From DSVZ01 sp964568145 (GTDB lineage: Bacteria; Verrucomicrobiota; Verrucomicrobiia; Limisphaerales; J093): 64,000 bases of DNA. Every line of letters starts with the position of its first letter. The first letter of the stretch is position 1. The stretch covers positions 13,636 through 77,635 of the forward strand of contig CAZMOZ010000021.1 of the NCBI GenBank assembly GCA_964568145.1. The letters are read 5' to 3'. The translations under genes were made by a program, and so were the position numbers. This document shows, one piece after another, positions 1 to 10,368 of the stretch. The notes beneath the pieces are model-generated. The model saw only the letters and a list, made by a program, of their open reading frames with translations. It did not search any database and was not told where the DNA came from.

Positions 1-269
1 TCCCTGGCGGCTGTCAAGGGAGGCATCCTGCCGCCCGGAATGTGCGATGCAGAACACGCCCGCAGCGGGCCGCCCGCGCCCCACGCCGGGCAGGAAGCCC
101 GGCTACACGGCGGTGGGAAGCCGGCGCCCCCGACGGGCGGCACGGTCTGCAAGAAATTGAGATGCGCCCCCGGCCGAGAGGCGCAAAATATCCATGCTTG
201 ACGGTTCGGACTGCCAGGAGCTATGTAAGAGCAGCACTTCGGGGTTCCCAGGACAATTCAGCAACCGTT
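1..269. repeat. Non-coding leader with repeat fragments upstream of the giant protein gene
   Basis: I see no credible gene here. Positions 21-39 hold a GGCATCCTGCCGCCCGG-type unit that recurs near 39760-39850. Positions 151-170 (core AAATTGAGATGCGCCCC) match the right arm of the large inverted repeat at 62608-62640. The open frame that continues upstream from the giant gene is rejected because a clear signal peptide begins at the ATG at 270. No strong Shine-Dalgarno sequence is visible before that ATG. Confidence 0.5.
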
Positions 270-3200
270 ATGAAGACCCACCTTGCTTTGGTTCGCATCC
301 TGTCCGTTCTCGTCGCTGTCTTTGCGCCTCCCGCGTTGGCGGCGGTCACCATCACCCAGAACACCCTGCTGGCCCCAGGCGATCTGTCCCTGGAGGGCCA
401 GGACGTCATCGTGAACAACGCCACGCTGACCGTCGCCGGCGCGCACAGCTTCGCCAGCCTGCAACTGATCAACGGCGCCGTGCTCACGCATGAGCCCGCC
501 GCCAGCGGCCAGGCCGAACGCGCCATCCGCCTCACGGTCACCGGCCACATGACCGTGGACGCCGCGTCGCGCATTGACGCGACGGGCAAGGGCTACGCGC
601 AGGCCGATTCGCCGGGCGCGGGCCGGATGGGCAACTACGCCGGCGGCGGCGGCGGCCACGGCGGCCGCGGCCATCGCAGCAACGGCGTCGCGGGTCCGGG
701 CGGAGCGGCCTTTGGCTCGCTCACCGCGCCCGATTCCTGGGGCGGACCCGGCGGCAACAGCGACAGCAGCGGGGGCACCTTGGTGCCGGGCGGCGGACTG
801 GTGCGCCTCGAAGTCGGCGGCACGCTCACCGTCGCGGGCGCGGTGCGGGCCGATGGCGCCAGCGCGCCGATCAACAATCAAGGCGGAGGCGCGGGCGGCA
901 CGGTTTATCTGAAGGCCGGAACGCTGGCCGGCGCCGGCGCCGTTTCCGCCAACGGCGGTGCTGGCGAATGGGTGGACGGCGGCGGCGGGGCGGGCGGGCG
1001 CGTCGCGCTGTTCTTCACGAACAGCCAGTTCACCGGCACGCTTTCCGCGGCGGGCGGCGGCGGTTACGGCGTGGGCGGCGCGGGCACGATTTATCTGAAA
1101 CAAGGCACGACGGCAGGCGAACTGCGCATCGTCCAGGAGCGGCGCGGCGAATGGACGCCGCTGACCTCGCCCGTGGCCTTCGACGTTGTGCTCGACGGCA
1201 ACGCCATCGCGTACGCGACCGAGCCGCTCAGCCTCGGTTCGCTCACGGTCGACGGGACGGCGTTGCTGACCCACGCCACCGGCAGCGCCGGACTGGTGGT
1301 CACCACTTCGGGCAATATCACCATCAGTCCCGACGCCGCCATCAACGTGGACGGCCGCGGGTATCCTTTCGACGGCAACCGGGGTCCCGGCGCAGGCGCG
1401 CGCGCCGATTGGGCTGGCACGGGCGCGGGCCACGGCGGCCTCGGCGGCCACAGCGCGACCGGCGTGAGCGGCGGGCCCAACTACGGCTCGGTGCTGCAAC
1501 CGACCGCCTTGGGCAGCCAGGGCGGGAGCAGCAATGGCGGCGAAGGCTCGGCGGGCGGCGGCGCCATCCGGCTCAACGTCGGCGGCACCCTGGATGTCCG
1601 TGGCCGGCTTTCGGCAAACGGCCTGGACGCGCCGGTCAACAACTCGGGTGGCGGCTCGGGCGGCAGCATCTGGGTCACCGCCGGCACGTTGACCGGCGGC
1701 GGCCCCATCCTGGCCAACGGGGGCGCGGGCGAATGGGTGGATGGCGGCGGCGGCGGCGGCGGCCGCATCGCGATTTATTACACGAGCAAGGATTACTCGG
1801 GCGTGATCACCGCGTTCGGCGGCGGCGGACATCAGCGCGGCGGTGCCGGCACGCTTTACACCAAGGCGACGGCCGAGACACAAGGGCACCTGCTGGTGGA
1901 CAACGGCGGGGTATGGGGTAACTACACGCCGTTCCAGGCGCCGGAAGTCCTCCGCGCCACGTTGAGCGGCCGGGCGTCGCTGTACCCCGAAGCGGCGCTG
2001 ACCCTCGCCCGGCTCGAAATGCCCGGCGAGGCGGTGCTCACGCATCTCACCGGCCAATCCAACGTGAATCTCCGCGTCACCGGCGACCTCGTCTTGGGCG
2101 CCGGCTCGGCCATCAACGTGGAAGGCCGCGGCTACCCCCTCGCCAATGACCGCGGCCCGGGCGCGGGCGCGCGCGTGGACTGGGGCGGGTCGGGCGGCAG
2201 TCACGGCGGGCTGGGCGGCTGGAGCCGCAGCGGCGCGGCGCCCGCCATGAATTACGGTTCGATGCTCGAGCCCACCCTGCTGGGCAGCCAGGGCGGCAAC
2301 GCCGACGGCGGTCCCGGCACGGCCGGCGGCGGCGCGCTCCGCCTGGTCGTGGACGGCACGCTCCGGGTGGACGGCGCGCTGAACGCGAACGGCGCCGGCG
2401 CGCCGCCCAACAACGCCGGCGGCGGCGCGGGCGGCAGCATCTGGTTGACGGTCGGCAAGCTGGCGGGCGCGGGCAGCATCAGCGCCAACGGCGGGCCGGG
2501 CGAATGGGTGGACGGCGGCGGCGGCAGCGGCGGGCGCATCGCCGTTTATTACGGCCTCAACGAATTCGCCGGCGCGCTCACCGCTTACGGCGGCGCCGGC
2601 CACCAGCGTGGCGGCGCGGGCACGATTTACACGCGCAAGAACGGAACGGCGTTTGGCCAACTGCTGGTTCACAACGGCGGCGTCTGGGGCAACTACACAC
2701 CGCTCACCTCGCCGGAAGCCTTCCAGCTTATCCTGGCCGAAATGGCCTACGTCTATCCTGCGGAACCGCTCACCGTGCGCGACCTGGTCGTCGGCACCAA
2801 CACCACGTTGACCCATCTGACCGGCCAGGCGCGGTGCGAAGTGACCGTGCTGAACAACGCGACCATTGTCGCGGGCGGCAGCGTCAACACCGACGGCCGC
2901 GGCTACCCCATCGGCGGCGATCCCGGACCCGGCGCGGGCGCGCGGCGGGATTGCTGCGGCAGCGGCGGCGGCCACGGCGGGACGGGTGGCCGCACGGCGG
3001 GCGGCGCCACGGGCGGCGCGCCGTACGGCTCGGTCACCGAACCGCTCGCGCCCGGCAGCGCCGGCGGCAACAGCGACAGCGGCCCCGGCCCGGCCGGCGG
3101 CGGCGTGGTGCGGCTGAACGTCGCAAACGTCCTGACGATTGACGGCCGTGTCAGCGCCAACGGCGTGAACGGCACCATCAACAACACCGGCGGCGGCGCG

Positions 3201-6200
3201 GGTGGCAGCGTCTATCTCACGGCGAAAACCATCGCCGGCCAGGGCGCGATCCTGGCCGACGGTGGGTCCGGCGAGTGGATTGACGGCGGCGGCGGCGGCG
3301 GCGGCCGGATTGCACTGCACGCCAGCACGATTGCCTTTGCCGGCGAACTGTTCGCGCGCGGCGGCGGCGGACATCAACGTGGCGGCGCGGGCAGCATCTA
3401 CAAGAAGATCACCGGCCAGACCGGCGGCGAGCTGGTGCTCGACAACGGCGGCAACGTCGGCGCGCTCACGCCGTTCACCGTGCCGGACAAAACGCGGCTG
3501 ATTCTCGGCGGCGGTTCCACGTTTTACCCCGTTGGGCCGCTGAACGTCGTGAGCCTGGAACTGCGGCCGGGCGCGACGCTCACGCACGTGATCGGACCAT
3601 CCGGTCTGACCGTGAACGTGGAGCAGGACCTGGTCGTCGCGGCTGGCGCGGCCATCAACCTCGATCACAAAGGCTACCCCATCGGCGACGATCCCGGACC
3701 CGGCGCGGGCGTGAACGGCCCGGTTTGTGGCGGAGGCGGCGCGCATGGCGGCAACGGCGGACTGGCCTGGCCGGGCGATGTGTCGGGCGGGCTGGCTTAC
3801 GGCTCGATTCTGGAACCCACGGACTTCGGGTCCAGCGGCGGCGGCGGCAGCGACTCGCCTTCGCGCGTGCGCAGTCCGGGCGGCGGTGTGGCGAAGCTGA
3901 CCGTGGGAGGCACCTTCACCCTCGACGGCAGCCTGACCGCCAACGGCAGCGGTGCTTGGTACAACAACCAGGGCGGTGCGGCCGGCGGCAGCCTCTGGGT
4001 CACCGCCGGCAGGCTGGCGGGCACCGGCGCCATCTCGGCCAACGGCGGGCAGGGGGAATGGATTGACGGCGGCAGCGGCGGGGGCGGCCGTATCGCGCTC
4101 TATTTAGGCGCCAATGAATTCGCCGGCACCGTCATGGCGCGTGGCGGCGCACCAGGGCGCCAAGCCGGCGGCGCGGGCACGATTTACACCAAATTGGCCG
4201 ACGAACCGACGGGCCGGGTGCTGGTCGAGAACGGCGGGCAGTGGGGCGCCTTGACCCCGTTGCTCTCGCCCGAGGCTTACCATCTGCGCTTGGCGGATCG
4301 CGCCCAGGTTTACGGGGCGGAACCACTGGTGCTCCAAAGTCTGGAAGTCGCGACCAACGCTGTGCTCACGCATTTGAAGGGCGACGGCGGCGTCAGCACG
4401 GTGGTGCTCGGCGACGCCGTGATCGGCGGGCGCGTAACCGCAGACGGTCTGGGCTACCCGCTCGGCGGCGACGCGGGACCGGGTGCCGGCGGATCGGGCT
4501 CCTGGGCCGGCGGTGGCGCCGGACACGGCGGCGATGGCCACGTGAGCGCGTCCGGCGCTCCCGGCGGCCTGGCCTACGGTTCCGAACTCGAGCCGTCCAC
4601 GCCGGGCAGCCAAGGCGGTCCCGGCACGGGCGGAGCGGGCACCGATGGCGGCGGCGTGGTGCGTCTGATCGTGGGCGGCACCTTGACCGTGGAAGGCAGC
4701 GTGACCGCGAACGCGCGGACCGGACCGCCGGACAACGCCGGCGGCGGCTCGGGCGGCAGCATCTTCCTGAGCACGCGGGCATTCGCCGGCGCGGGCGAAA
4801 TCCATGCCGACGGCGCTTCGGGCGAGTGGGTGGACGGCGGCAGCGGCGCGGGCGGACGGATCGCGATTTACCGCGACCGCAGTGAGTTCACCGGCGCCAT
4901 CACCGTCAACGGCGGCGGCGGCGCGCGACCCGGCGGGCGCGGCACGATTCACGTAAGCGCCTCGCCGGCGCTGGTGTGGCTCGCGCCGGGCGAAACCTGG
5001 CTGCGCGGGCTTGCGCCGTTGGAGGTCGCCGCGTTCGTGTCCGGCAACGGCCCGTTCACGGCCGCGTTCAGCGCCTGGCGCGACGGCGTGTCCCTGCCCA
5101 TCGCCTCCGTGCCGGCCCATCTGACGGCCGGCGCCGATTGGAATACCGCCGGCGTGGCCGACGGGTTCTACGAACTGCGCGTCGTGATCCGCGATGCGGG
5201 CGGCACGGTGCTGGCGGAGAGCCGGCGTCCGGCCGCGGTGAACAACAGCGTGGTGTGGCGCCAAGGCCCCATCACGGGCGCGGAGTCCTGGGGACCGGGC
5301 AAGGTCCATGTCGTCAGCCGCGAAGTGTCCATCGGCGCGGGCCAGACGCTGACGCTCCAGCCAGGCGCGATCGTGAAATTCCTGCCCGGCGCGCGGTTGA
5401 ACCTGCTGGGCGGCGGCCGGGTCGTGGCCCTGGGCACGGCCGGCCAGCCGGTCACGTTGACTTCGTTCCTGGACGACTCGGTCGGCGGTGACAGCAACTT
5501 GGACGGCGACGCGTCGCGGCCGACGCCGGGCGCGTGGCGGCTTGTGGTCAACGCCAGCGCCACGCTCGAAGTCAACGAGCACGCGCGGTTCCGGTTCAAC
5601 AGCCGGGCCTACGGCGGCCTACTCGCCGGCAGCGAGACGTGGACCTCCGACAGCTTGCGCGAAATCACGTCCGTGGTGGTGGTGCCGAACAGCGCCACGC
5701 TGACCATCGAGGCCGGCGCGCTCATCAAGTTCCAACCCGGCATGGGCATTGATGTGCAGGCCGGCGGCCGGCTGGTCACGCGCGGTTCGCCCGCCCAGCC
5801 GGTGGTCTTCACGTCGTTCCGCGACGACGCCTGGGGCGGCGACACCAACGAGGACGGCACGCAGACCAAACCCGCCGCGGGCGACTGGCGCAGCCTGCGC
5901 TTCGAGGACGGCGCGACCGGCGAACTCAACCACGCGCGGGTACTTTTCGGCGGCAATTCCGTCGGCAACCCGTGGGGTGCGGGCGGCGCGATCGAAACGC
6001 TCGGCGGGCCGTTCACCGCGCGCAACTGCGTGATCGCGGACGCGCTCAAGGACGGCGCGTTCTGCTACGGCACGACCCGCTTTGAGAACTGCCTGGTGCT
6101 CCGGTGCGACCGCGGGCTCACGGCGGTGGGCGAGATGACCGTGCTCCACTGCACGCTCGACGAGAACAAGATCGGCCTGCTCGAACACGTCGGGCGCCTC

Positions 6201-9200
6201 ATCGTGCGGAACACCATCGTCTCGCGCAGCATCATGGCCGGCATCGAGCACGACCTGGGCGGCTTCACGCCCGTGGTCACGCATTGCAACGTCTGGAACC
6301 CGGACGCCACGCGCGGCAATTACAGCGGCACGAACGACCGCACCGGCCAGGACGGCAACCTCTCGGCCGAGCCGCGCTACAAGGACGCGGCGGCGGACAA
6401 CTTCCGGCTGAACTTCGCCTCGCCGGGCATTGACGCGGCCGACGGCGCGCTGGCGCCGGAGACCGACTTCGCCGGCGTGGCCCGCTACGACGACCCGCGC
6501 ACCGGCAACACCGGCACGCCCGCCGCCAACGGCGCGGTGCCGGACATGGGCGCCTTCGAGTTCGCCGAGGCCGCCCCGTCGAACCTCGACCTGGTGGTGC
6601 TGGGGGTGTCCGGGCCGGCGCAGTTGACCGCGGGCGGCCTGGTCCGCGTCGAGTGGACCGTGGCCAACCGCGGCGCGGAGACCTTCACAGGTCCGTGGCA
6701 TGACACCTTGATCCTGCGCCACGCCGTGACCGGCGAGCGGCTGGTGGTGGGCGAGGTGCTGGTGGGCCGCGGCGTCACGCTCGGCCCCGGCCAGAGCACG
6801 CTGGCCAGCGCCGACGTGCGCGTGCCCGGCGGCGTGGCGGGCAATTACACCTGGCTCGTGGCGGGCAACAGCCGCGGGGACATCTTTGAAGGCGCCAACG
6901 CCGGCAACAACGAAAGCCGCGCGGGGCTGGCGTCATCGCTGACCCTGCCGGTGATTCCGCTGGACGGCGCGCCGCTGGCCGCCGCGTTTGCCGCGCAGGA
7001 ACAACAGCACTGGTTCCAATGCGTCGCGCCCGCCGGCAAGGACGTGCGGTTCGATCTCGATCTGCTGGCCGGCGCGGGCGTGACCGAACTCTACGTGGGC
7101 CGCGGCTTTGTCCCGACCCCGGAGAACTTCACCAGCCGCCAGCGCGAATGGAACGCCATCGACACCAGCGCGGTGGCGCCCGGCGCCGGCGATCCCACGG
7201 GCCCCGGTGCGAGCAACGTCTTTTACGTGCTCGCGGTGGGTCGCAAGCTGCCGGCCACGCCGCAGAACTTCACGCTCGGCGCCGCCACGGCGGCGTTCAG
7301 TCTCGAATCTGTCTGGCCCGGAACAGTGGGGAATGCCGGGCTGGTCACTTTGGACATCCGCGGCTCGGCGCTCACGGCTGATACCGCATTCGCATTGCGC
7401 GCCGGCGCGGAACAGCGCGTCGCGGTGCGGAAGAGCGTACGCGACAGCTGGCGGGTGTTCGCCACGTTCGACCTGGCCAGCTTCCCGGCCGGTCGGGCGG
7501 ACGTGGTAGCCGAAGCCGGCGGGTTGCAGGTGGTGCTGCCCCAGGCGGTGGCGGTGGTGGCGGGCGGCACGCCCGACTTTTACGCGTCGCTCAGCGGGCC
7601 GGGCACGACCCGCGCCGGGCGGTTCATGAGCTGGTTCGTCACGTACGGCAACCGTGGCCTGGTGGACATGAAGCTGCCGTTGCTGAAGTTCAGCGCGCCG
7701 GGCGCGACCGAAATCCTGCTCTACGAAAGCACGCTCAACTGGGCCGACTCGTTCACGTTCTGGGGGCTCAACCCGGAGGCATTGCTGCCCACGCTCGGGC
7801 CGGGTCAGGAGGTCACCTTCGAGGTCCGTGTGAAGACCCTGAACGCGGCGCCGATCACGGTGGCCCTGATGACCGGCGAGGACTTTGCCGCGAACGCCAC
7901 GCCGTTCAACTGGTCCGCGCTCCCGCCCACGCCGGGCGCTAACCCGTCCAACTGGGCGGCCATGGTGGGTGGACTCGGCGCCCGCCTGGGCGCCACGCTC
8001 GGCGAGTACCAGGCGTTGTTGGAAAGCGACTTGGCCGAGCTCGCGGACAGCGAACTGCGCTTCAGCTACCTCGCCAACATCAACGGCCGTTGGTTGTTCG
8101 GCGACGAACCGGAGGGCGTTTCGACCGAGCGCCCGCTCAACCCCGTGCCCGCCGGTTATCAGGAACCACCGGACGGTCCGGGATTGCACGGTCTGTCCGC
8201 CGCCCCGCCCGGCGACGGCATTCGCAAGACTTGGTGGCTGGTCATCTCCGTCGAGGACTACACCACGATGGATGCCAACGACCCGGTCTGGGAGTGGAAA
8301 AACCTGCCGGGCACTCGCAAGGACGCGGCTGATCTGAGGGACTATGCGAAGAAGGAGCTGCGCACGCCCGATGACCAGTACCTCTTTGCCCACGACAAAC
8401 CGGAGGACAACAAGGACGTGCGCCGCTCGACCATGCTGAACGGCATCCGCTCCTTGAAGGGCAAGGTGGACGCGGACGACAACCTGGTGGTGGTCTTCAG
8501 CGGCCACGGCGGCCTCAAGGAAGGCAGCAACGCGCCCTACCTCGCCTTCAACGGCGACTTCCTCTCCCCTGTGGCCTTCACGCAGGCGCTGGACGAAGTC
8601 GGCGCGGGCACGACCTACTTCATCAACGACTCGTGTCACTCGGAGGCCTTCAACGAGAAGGTGACGCCCGCCAACACCACCTTCGTGGGCTTCGCCGGCA
8701 CGCAGGCGAACAAGATCTCCCACGACACCGCCAGCGGCGGCGAATTGATCAAGAACTTGAAAGGCCAGCTCCGCCGGTGCCGCAGCCTGGGCCGCTCGAT
8801 GGAACTCACCACCGAACATGTAACCAAGAAGTACCAGGACGCGCGCGAGGAGAAGTACCGGCAGCAGCCGGTGCTGACCAACCCGAGCGGCGCCAGCCTC
8901 GAGGGCAAGCCGTGGAACGACCCGGCGGGCCTCGATCAGAAGCTCGCCGATGTCTTCCGCAGCCCGCCGTACCCGGGCATCGTTGCCGGCGGCACCTTCA
9001 CCATCGTCGGCAGCGTGGACCCGAACGACAAATACACCCTCGCCGGCGCCGGTCCCGAGCATTGGATCCACACCGATCAGGTCCTGCCGTTCGAGGTCCT
9101 GTTCGAGAACAAACCCACCGCGGCGGCGCCCGCCCAGGAGGTGCTCGTCACCGACGACCTCGACCCGAACCTGGACTGGTCCACCTTCGAACTGAAGACC

Positions 9201-10268
9201 ATCGCGTTCAACGACGCCCGCATCGCCGTGCCGCCGGGCCTGCAGCGCTTCAGCACCACCGCCCGGGTGGGCAGCGACCCCAACGAAGTGACCGTGGACG
9301 TGAGCTTCGACTCCACCACCGGCCGCATCACCTGGCTCCTGCGCTCGCGCGACGCGAACACCGGCGACCTGCCGGAGGATCCGTTCGCCGGCTTCCTGCC
9401 GCCAAACGACGCCGCGCACCGGGGCGAAGGCTCGTTCACCTACACCATCCGGCCCAAGCTCGGGCTCGCCGATGGCACGCAGATCCGCAACCAAGCGACG
9501 ATCATTTTCGATCCGACCTACGGCGCGAACCCGCCCATCCTGACGCCGGTCGTCACCAATACAGTGGATTCGATCGCGCCCACCAGCCAGGTCCAGGCGT
9601 TGCCAGCCGAATCCACCGGCAGCGTGGAAGTGACCTGGAGCGGCCAGGATGCCGCGGGCGGTTCGGGCATCGCCAGCTACGACGTGTACGTGGCGCGCGA
9701 CGCCGGCCCGTACCAGCTCTGGCAGATCGCCACCAAGGCCGCGAAGGCCGCCTTCACCGGTCAGCCGGGCTCGGCCTACCGGTTCTACAGTGTGGCGCGC
9801 GACGCCGCCGGCAACACCGAGGACGCGCCCGCCACCGCCGACACCACCACCGCCTTCGCGGGCGGGGCCACGTTTGACACCTGGATCGCCACGCAAGGCG
9901 TGCCCGCCAACGCGCGCGGTCCGGCCGACGACCCGGACCAGGACGGCCTGGTCAACTTCGCCGAGTACGCGCTGGCCTTGAACCCGCTGGTCAAGGACAG
10001 CCAGCTTGCCCGACCACAAGCCGGCCTGGTGCAAGCCGGCGGCTCGACGTACCTGGCTATCACGTATCGCCGGCCCAAGACCGAGCCGGCCGACGTGCGG
10101 TACACCGTGACCCGGTCGGGCGTTGTGCGGCCGTGGACCGCGACCAACACCGTGATGCCGGTCGGCGCGCCGGTGGACCGCGGGACGCATGTGGAAGTCA
10201 CTGTGCGCAGCGCCGATCCGGTGACGGCGCGCGCTGAAGGCTACCTGCGGCTGGAGATTCGCAAGTAG
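270..10268 (+). CDS. Giant secreted repeat protein with embedded metacaspase-like (C14) domain
   Basis: The product is 3,332 residues from the ATG at 270. Residues 1-24 form a signal peptide ending ALA. Residues about 30-1560 hold six glycine-rich modules of about 256 residues, each with a GEWVDGG/GEWIDGG motif and a GGAGTIYxK-like end. After these come an Ig-like stretch (about 1565-1650), a parallel beta-helix-like region (about 1665-2100), a CARDB-like domain (about 2103-2210), a PPC-like domain (about 2228-2325), a caspase-fold region (about 2653-2830) with FSGHGG (His2746) and NDSCHSEAF (Cys2789), a DUF11/DUF7619-like domain (about 2906-3097), an FN3-like domain and a calcium-loop-like DPDQDGLVNFAEY near 3225. 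The His/Cys dyad is what metacaspases use, so the domain may be an active peptidase. Exported location is supported by the signal peptide. The substrate is unknown. It appears monocistronic and a terminator follows at 10337-10368. Confidence 0.85.
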   Translation: MKTHLALVRILSVLVAVFAPPALAAVTITQNTLLAPGDLSLEGQDVIVNNATLTVAGAHSFASLQLINGAVLTHEPAASGQAERAIRLTVTGHMTVDAASRIDATGKGYAQADSPGAGRMGNYAGGGGGHGGRGHRSNGVAGPGGAAFGSLTAPDSWGGPGGNSDSSGGTLVPGGGLVRLEVGGTLTVAGAVRADGASAPINNQGGGAGGTVYLKAGTLAGAGAVSANGGAGEWVDGGGGAGGRVALFFTNSQFTGTLSAAGGGGYGVGGAGTIYLKQGTTAGELRIVQERRGEWTPLTSPVAFDVVLDGNAIAYATEPLSLGSLTVDGTALLTHATGSAGLVVTTSGNITISPDAAINVDGRGYPFDGNRGPGAGARADWAGTGAGHGGLGGHSATGVSGGPNYGSVLQPTALGSQGGSSNGGEGSAGGGAIRLNVGGTLDVRGRLSANGLDAPVNNSGGGSGGSIWVTAGTLTGGGPILANGGAGEWVDGGGGGGGRIAIYYTSKDYSGVITAFGGGGHQRGGAGTLYTKATAETQGHLLVDNGGVWGNYTPFQAPEVLRATLSGRASLYPEAALTLARLEMPGEAVLTHLTGQSNVNLRVTGDLVLGAGSAINVEGRGYPLANDRGPGAGARVDWGGSGGSHGGLGGWSRSGAAPAMNYGSMLEPTLLGSQGGNADGGPGTAGGGALRLVVDGTLRVDGALNANGAGAPPNNAGGGAGGSIWLTVGKLAGAGSISANGGPGEWVDGGGGSGGRIAVYYGLNEFAGALTAYGGAGHQRGGAGTIYTRKNGTAFGQLLVHNGGVWGNYTPLTSPEAFQLILAEMAYVYPAEPLTVRDLVVGTNTTLTHLTGQARCEVTVLNNATIVAGGSVNTDGRGYPIGGDPGPGAGARRDCCGSGGGHGGTGGRTAGGATGGAPYGSVTEPLAPGSAGGNSDSGPGPAGGGVVRLNVANVLTIDGRVSANGVNGTINNTGGGAGGSVYLTAKTIAGQGAILADGGSGEWIDGGGGGGGRIALHASTIAFAGELFARGGGGHQRGGAGSIYKKITGQTGGELVLDNGGNVGALTPFTVPDKTRLILGGGSTFYPVGPLNVVSLELRPGATLTHVIGPSGLTVNVEQDLVVAAGAAINLDHKGYPIGDDPGPGAGVNGPVCGGGGAHGGNGGLAWPGDVSGGLAYGSILEPTDFGSSGGGGSDSPSRVRSPGGGVAKLTVGGTFTLDGSLTANGSGAWYNNQGGAAGGSLWVTAGRLAGTGAISANGGQGEWIDGGSGGGGRIALYLGANEFAGTVMARGGAPGRQAGGAGTIYTKLADEPTGRVLVENGGQWGALTPLLSPEAYHLRLADRAQVYGAEPLVLQSLEVATNAVLTHLKGDGGVSTVVLGDAVIGGRVTADGLGYPLGGDAGPGAGGSGSWAGGGAGHGGDGHVSASGAPGGLAYGSELEPSTPGSQGGPGTGGAGTDGGGVVRLIVGGTLTVEGSVTANARTGPPDNAGGGSGGSIFLSTRAFAGAGEIHADGASGEWVDGGSGAGGRIAIYRDRSEFTGAITVNGGGGARPGGRGTIHVSASPALVWLAPGETWLRGLAPLEVAAFVSGNGPFTAAFSAWRDGVSLPIASVPAHLTAGADWNTAGVADGFYELRVVIRDAGGTVLAESRRPAAVNNSVVWRQGPITGAESWGPGKVHVVSREVSIGAGQTLTLQPGAIVKFLPGARLNLLGGGRVVALGTAGQPVTLTSFLDDSVGGDSNLDGDASRPTPGAWRLVVNASATLEVNEHARFRFNSRAYGGLLAGSETWTSDSLREITSVVVVPNSATLTIEAGALIKFQPGMGIDVQAGGRLVTRGSPAQPVVFTSFRDDAWGGDTNEDGTQTKPAAGDWRSLRFEDGATGELNHARVLFGGNSVGNPWGAGGAIETLGGPFTARNCVIADALKDGAFCYGTTRFENCLVLRCDRGLTAVGEMTVLHCTLDENKIGLLEHVGRLIVRNTIVSRSIMAGIEHDLGGFTPVVTHCNVWNPDATRGNYSGTNDRTGQDGNLSAEPRYKDAAADNFRLNFASPGIDAADGALAPETDFAGVARYDDPRTGNTGTPAANGAVPDMGAFEFAEAAPSNLDLVVLGVSGPAQLTAGGLVRVEWTVANRGAETFTGPWHDTLILRHAVTGERLVVGEVLVGRGVTLGPGQSTLASADVRVPGGVAGNYTWLVAGNSRGDIFEGANAGNNESRAGLASSLTLPVIPLDGAPLAAAFAAQEQQHWFQCVAPAGKDVRFDLDLLAGAGVTELYVGRGFVPTPENFTSRQREWNAIDTSAVAPGAGDPTGPGASNVFYVLAVGRKLPATPQNFTLGAATAAFSLESVWPGTVGNAGLVTLDIRGSALTADTAFALRAGAEQRVAVRKSVRDSWRVFATFDLASFPAGRADVVAEAGGLQVVLPQAVAVVAGGTPDFYASLSGPGTTRAGRFMSWFVTYGNRGLVDMKLPLLKFSAPGATEILLYESTLNWADSFTFWGLNPEALLPTLGPGQEVTFEVRVKTLNAAPITVALMTGEDFAANATPFNWSALPPTPGANPSNWAAMVGGLGARLGATLGEYQALLESDLAELADSELRFSYLANINGRWLFGDEPEGVSTERPLNPVPAGYQEPPDGPGLHGLSAAPPGDGIRKTWWLVISVEDYTTMDANDPVWEWKNLPGTRKDAADLRDYAKKELRTPDDQYLFAHDKPEDNKDVRRSTMLNGIRSLKGKVDADDNLVVVFSGHGGLKEGSNAPYLAFNGDFLSPVAFTQALDEVGAGTTYFINDSCHSEAFNEKVTPANTTFVGFAGTQANKISHDTASGGELIKNLKGQLRRCRSLGRSMELTTEHVTKKYQDAREEKYRQQPVLTNPSGASLEGKPWNDPAGLDQKLADVFRSPPYPGIVAGGTFTIVGSVDPNDKYTLAGAGPEHWIHTDQVLPFEVLFENKPTAAAPAQEVLVTDDLDPNLDWSTFELKTIAFNDARIAVPPGLQRFSTTARVGSDPNEVTVDVSFDSTTGRITWLLRSRDANTGDLPEDPFAGFLPPNDAAHRGEGSFTYTIRPKLGLADGTQIRNQATIIFDPTYGANPPILTPVVTNTVDSIAPTSQVQALPAESTGSVEVTWSGQDAAGGSGIASYDVYVARDAGPYQLWQIATKAAKAAFTGQPGSAYRFYSVARDAAGNTEDAPATADTTTAFAGGATFDTWIATQGVPANARGPADDPDQDGLVNFAEYALALNPLVKDSQLARPQAGLVQAGGSTYLAITYRRPKTEPADVRYTVTRSGVVRPWTATNTVMPVGAPVDRGTHVEVTVRSADPVTARAEGYLRLEIRK

Positions 10269-10336
10269 GGGTTCGCCGGGGCGCCGCGTCGGGCCTGGCC
10301 CGGTCGGCGCCCCGAACTAGCCGGAGAAGGCAGTTC

Positions 10337-10368
10337 AAACCCGGAAGCACCGCTGCTTGCGGGTTTTT
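10337..10368 (+). terminator. Rho-independent terminator after the giant gene
   Basis: A 13-bp stem with one mismatch (arms 10337-10349 and 10354-10366, loop CCGC) is followed by a T run ending at 10368. It lies about 70 bp after the stop codon of the giant gene. An upstream GGGGCGCCG...CGGCGCCCC hairpin at about 10277-10315 may add to it. Confidence 0.75.

Noticed and set aside
258..3746. Very long open frame on the minus strand opposite the giant gene
   Set aside because: High GC with glycine codons (GGC) on the coding strand leaves antisense frames open. The predicted peptide is low-complexity Ala/Arg/Val with no domain, while the plus-strand frame has a signal peptide and clear domains.
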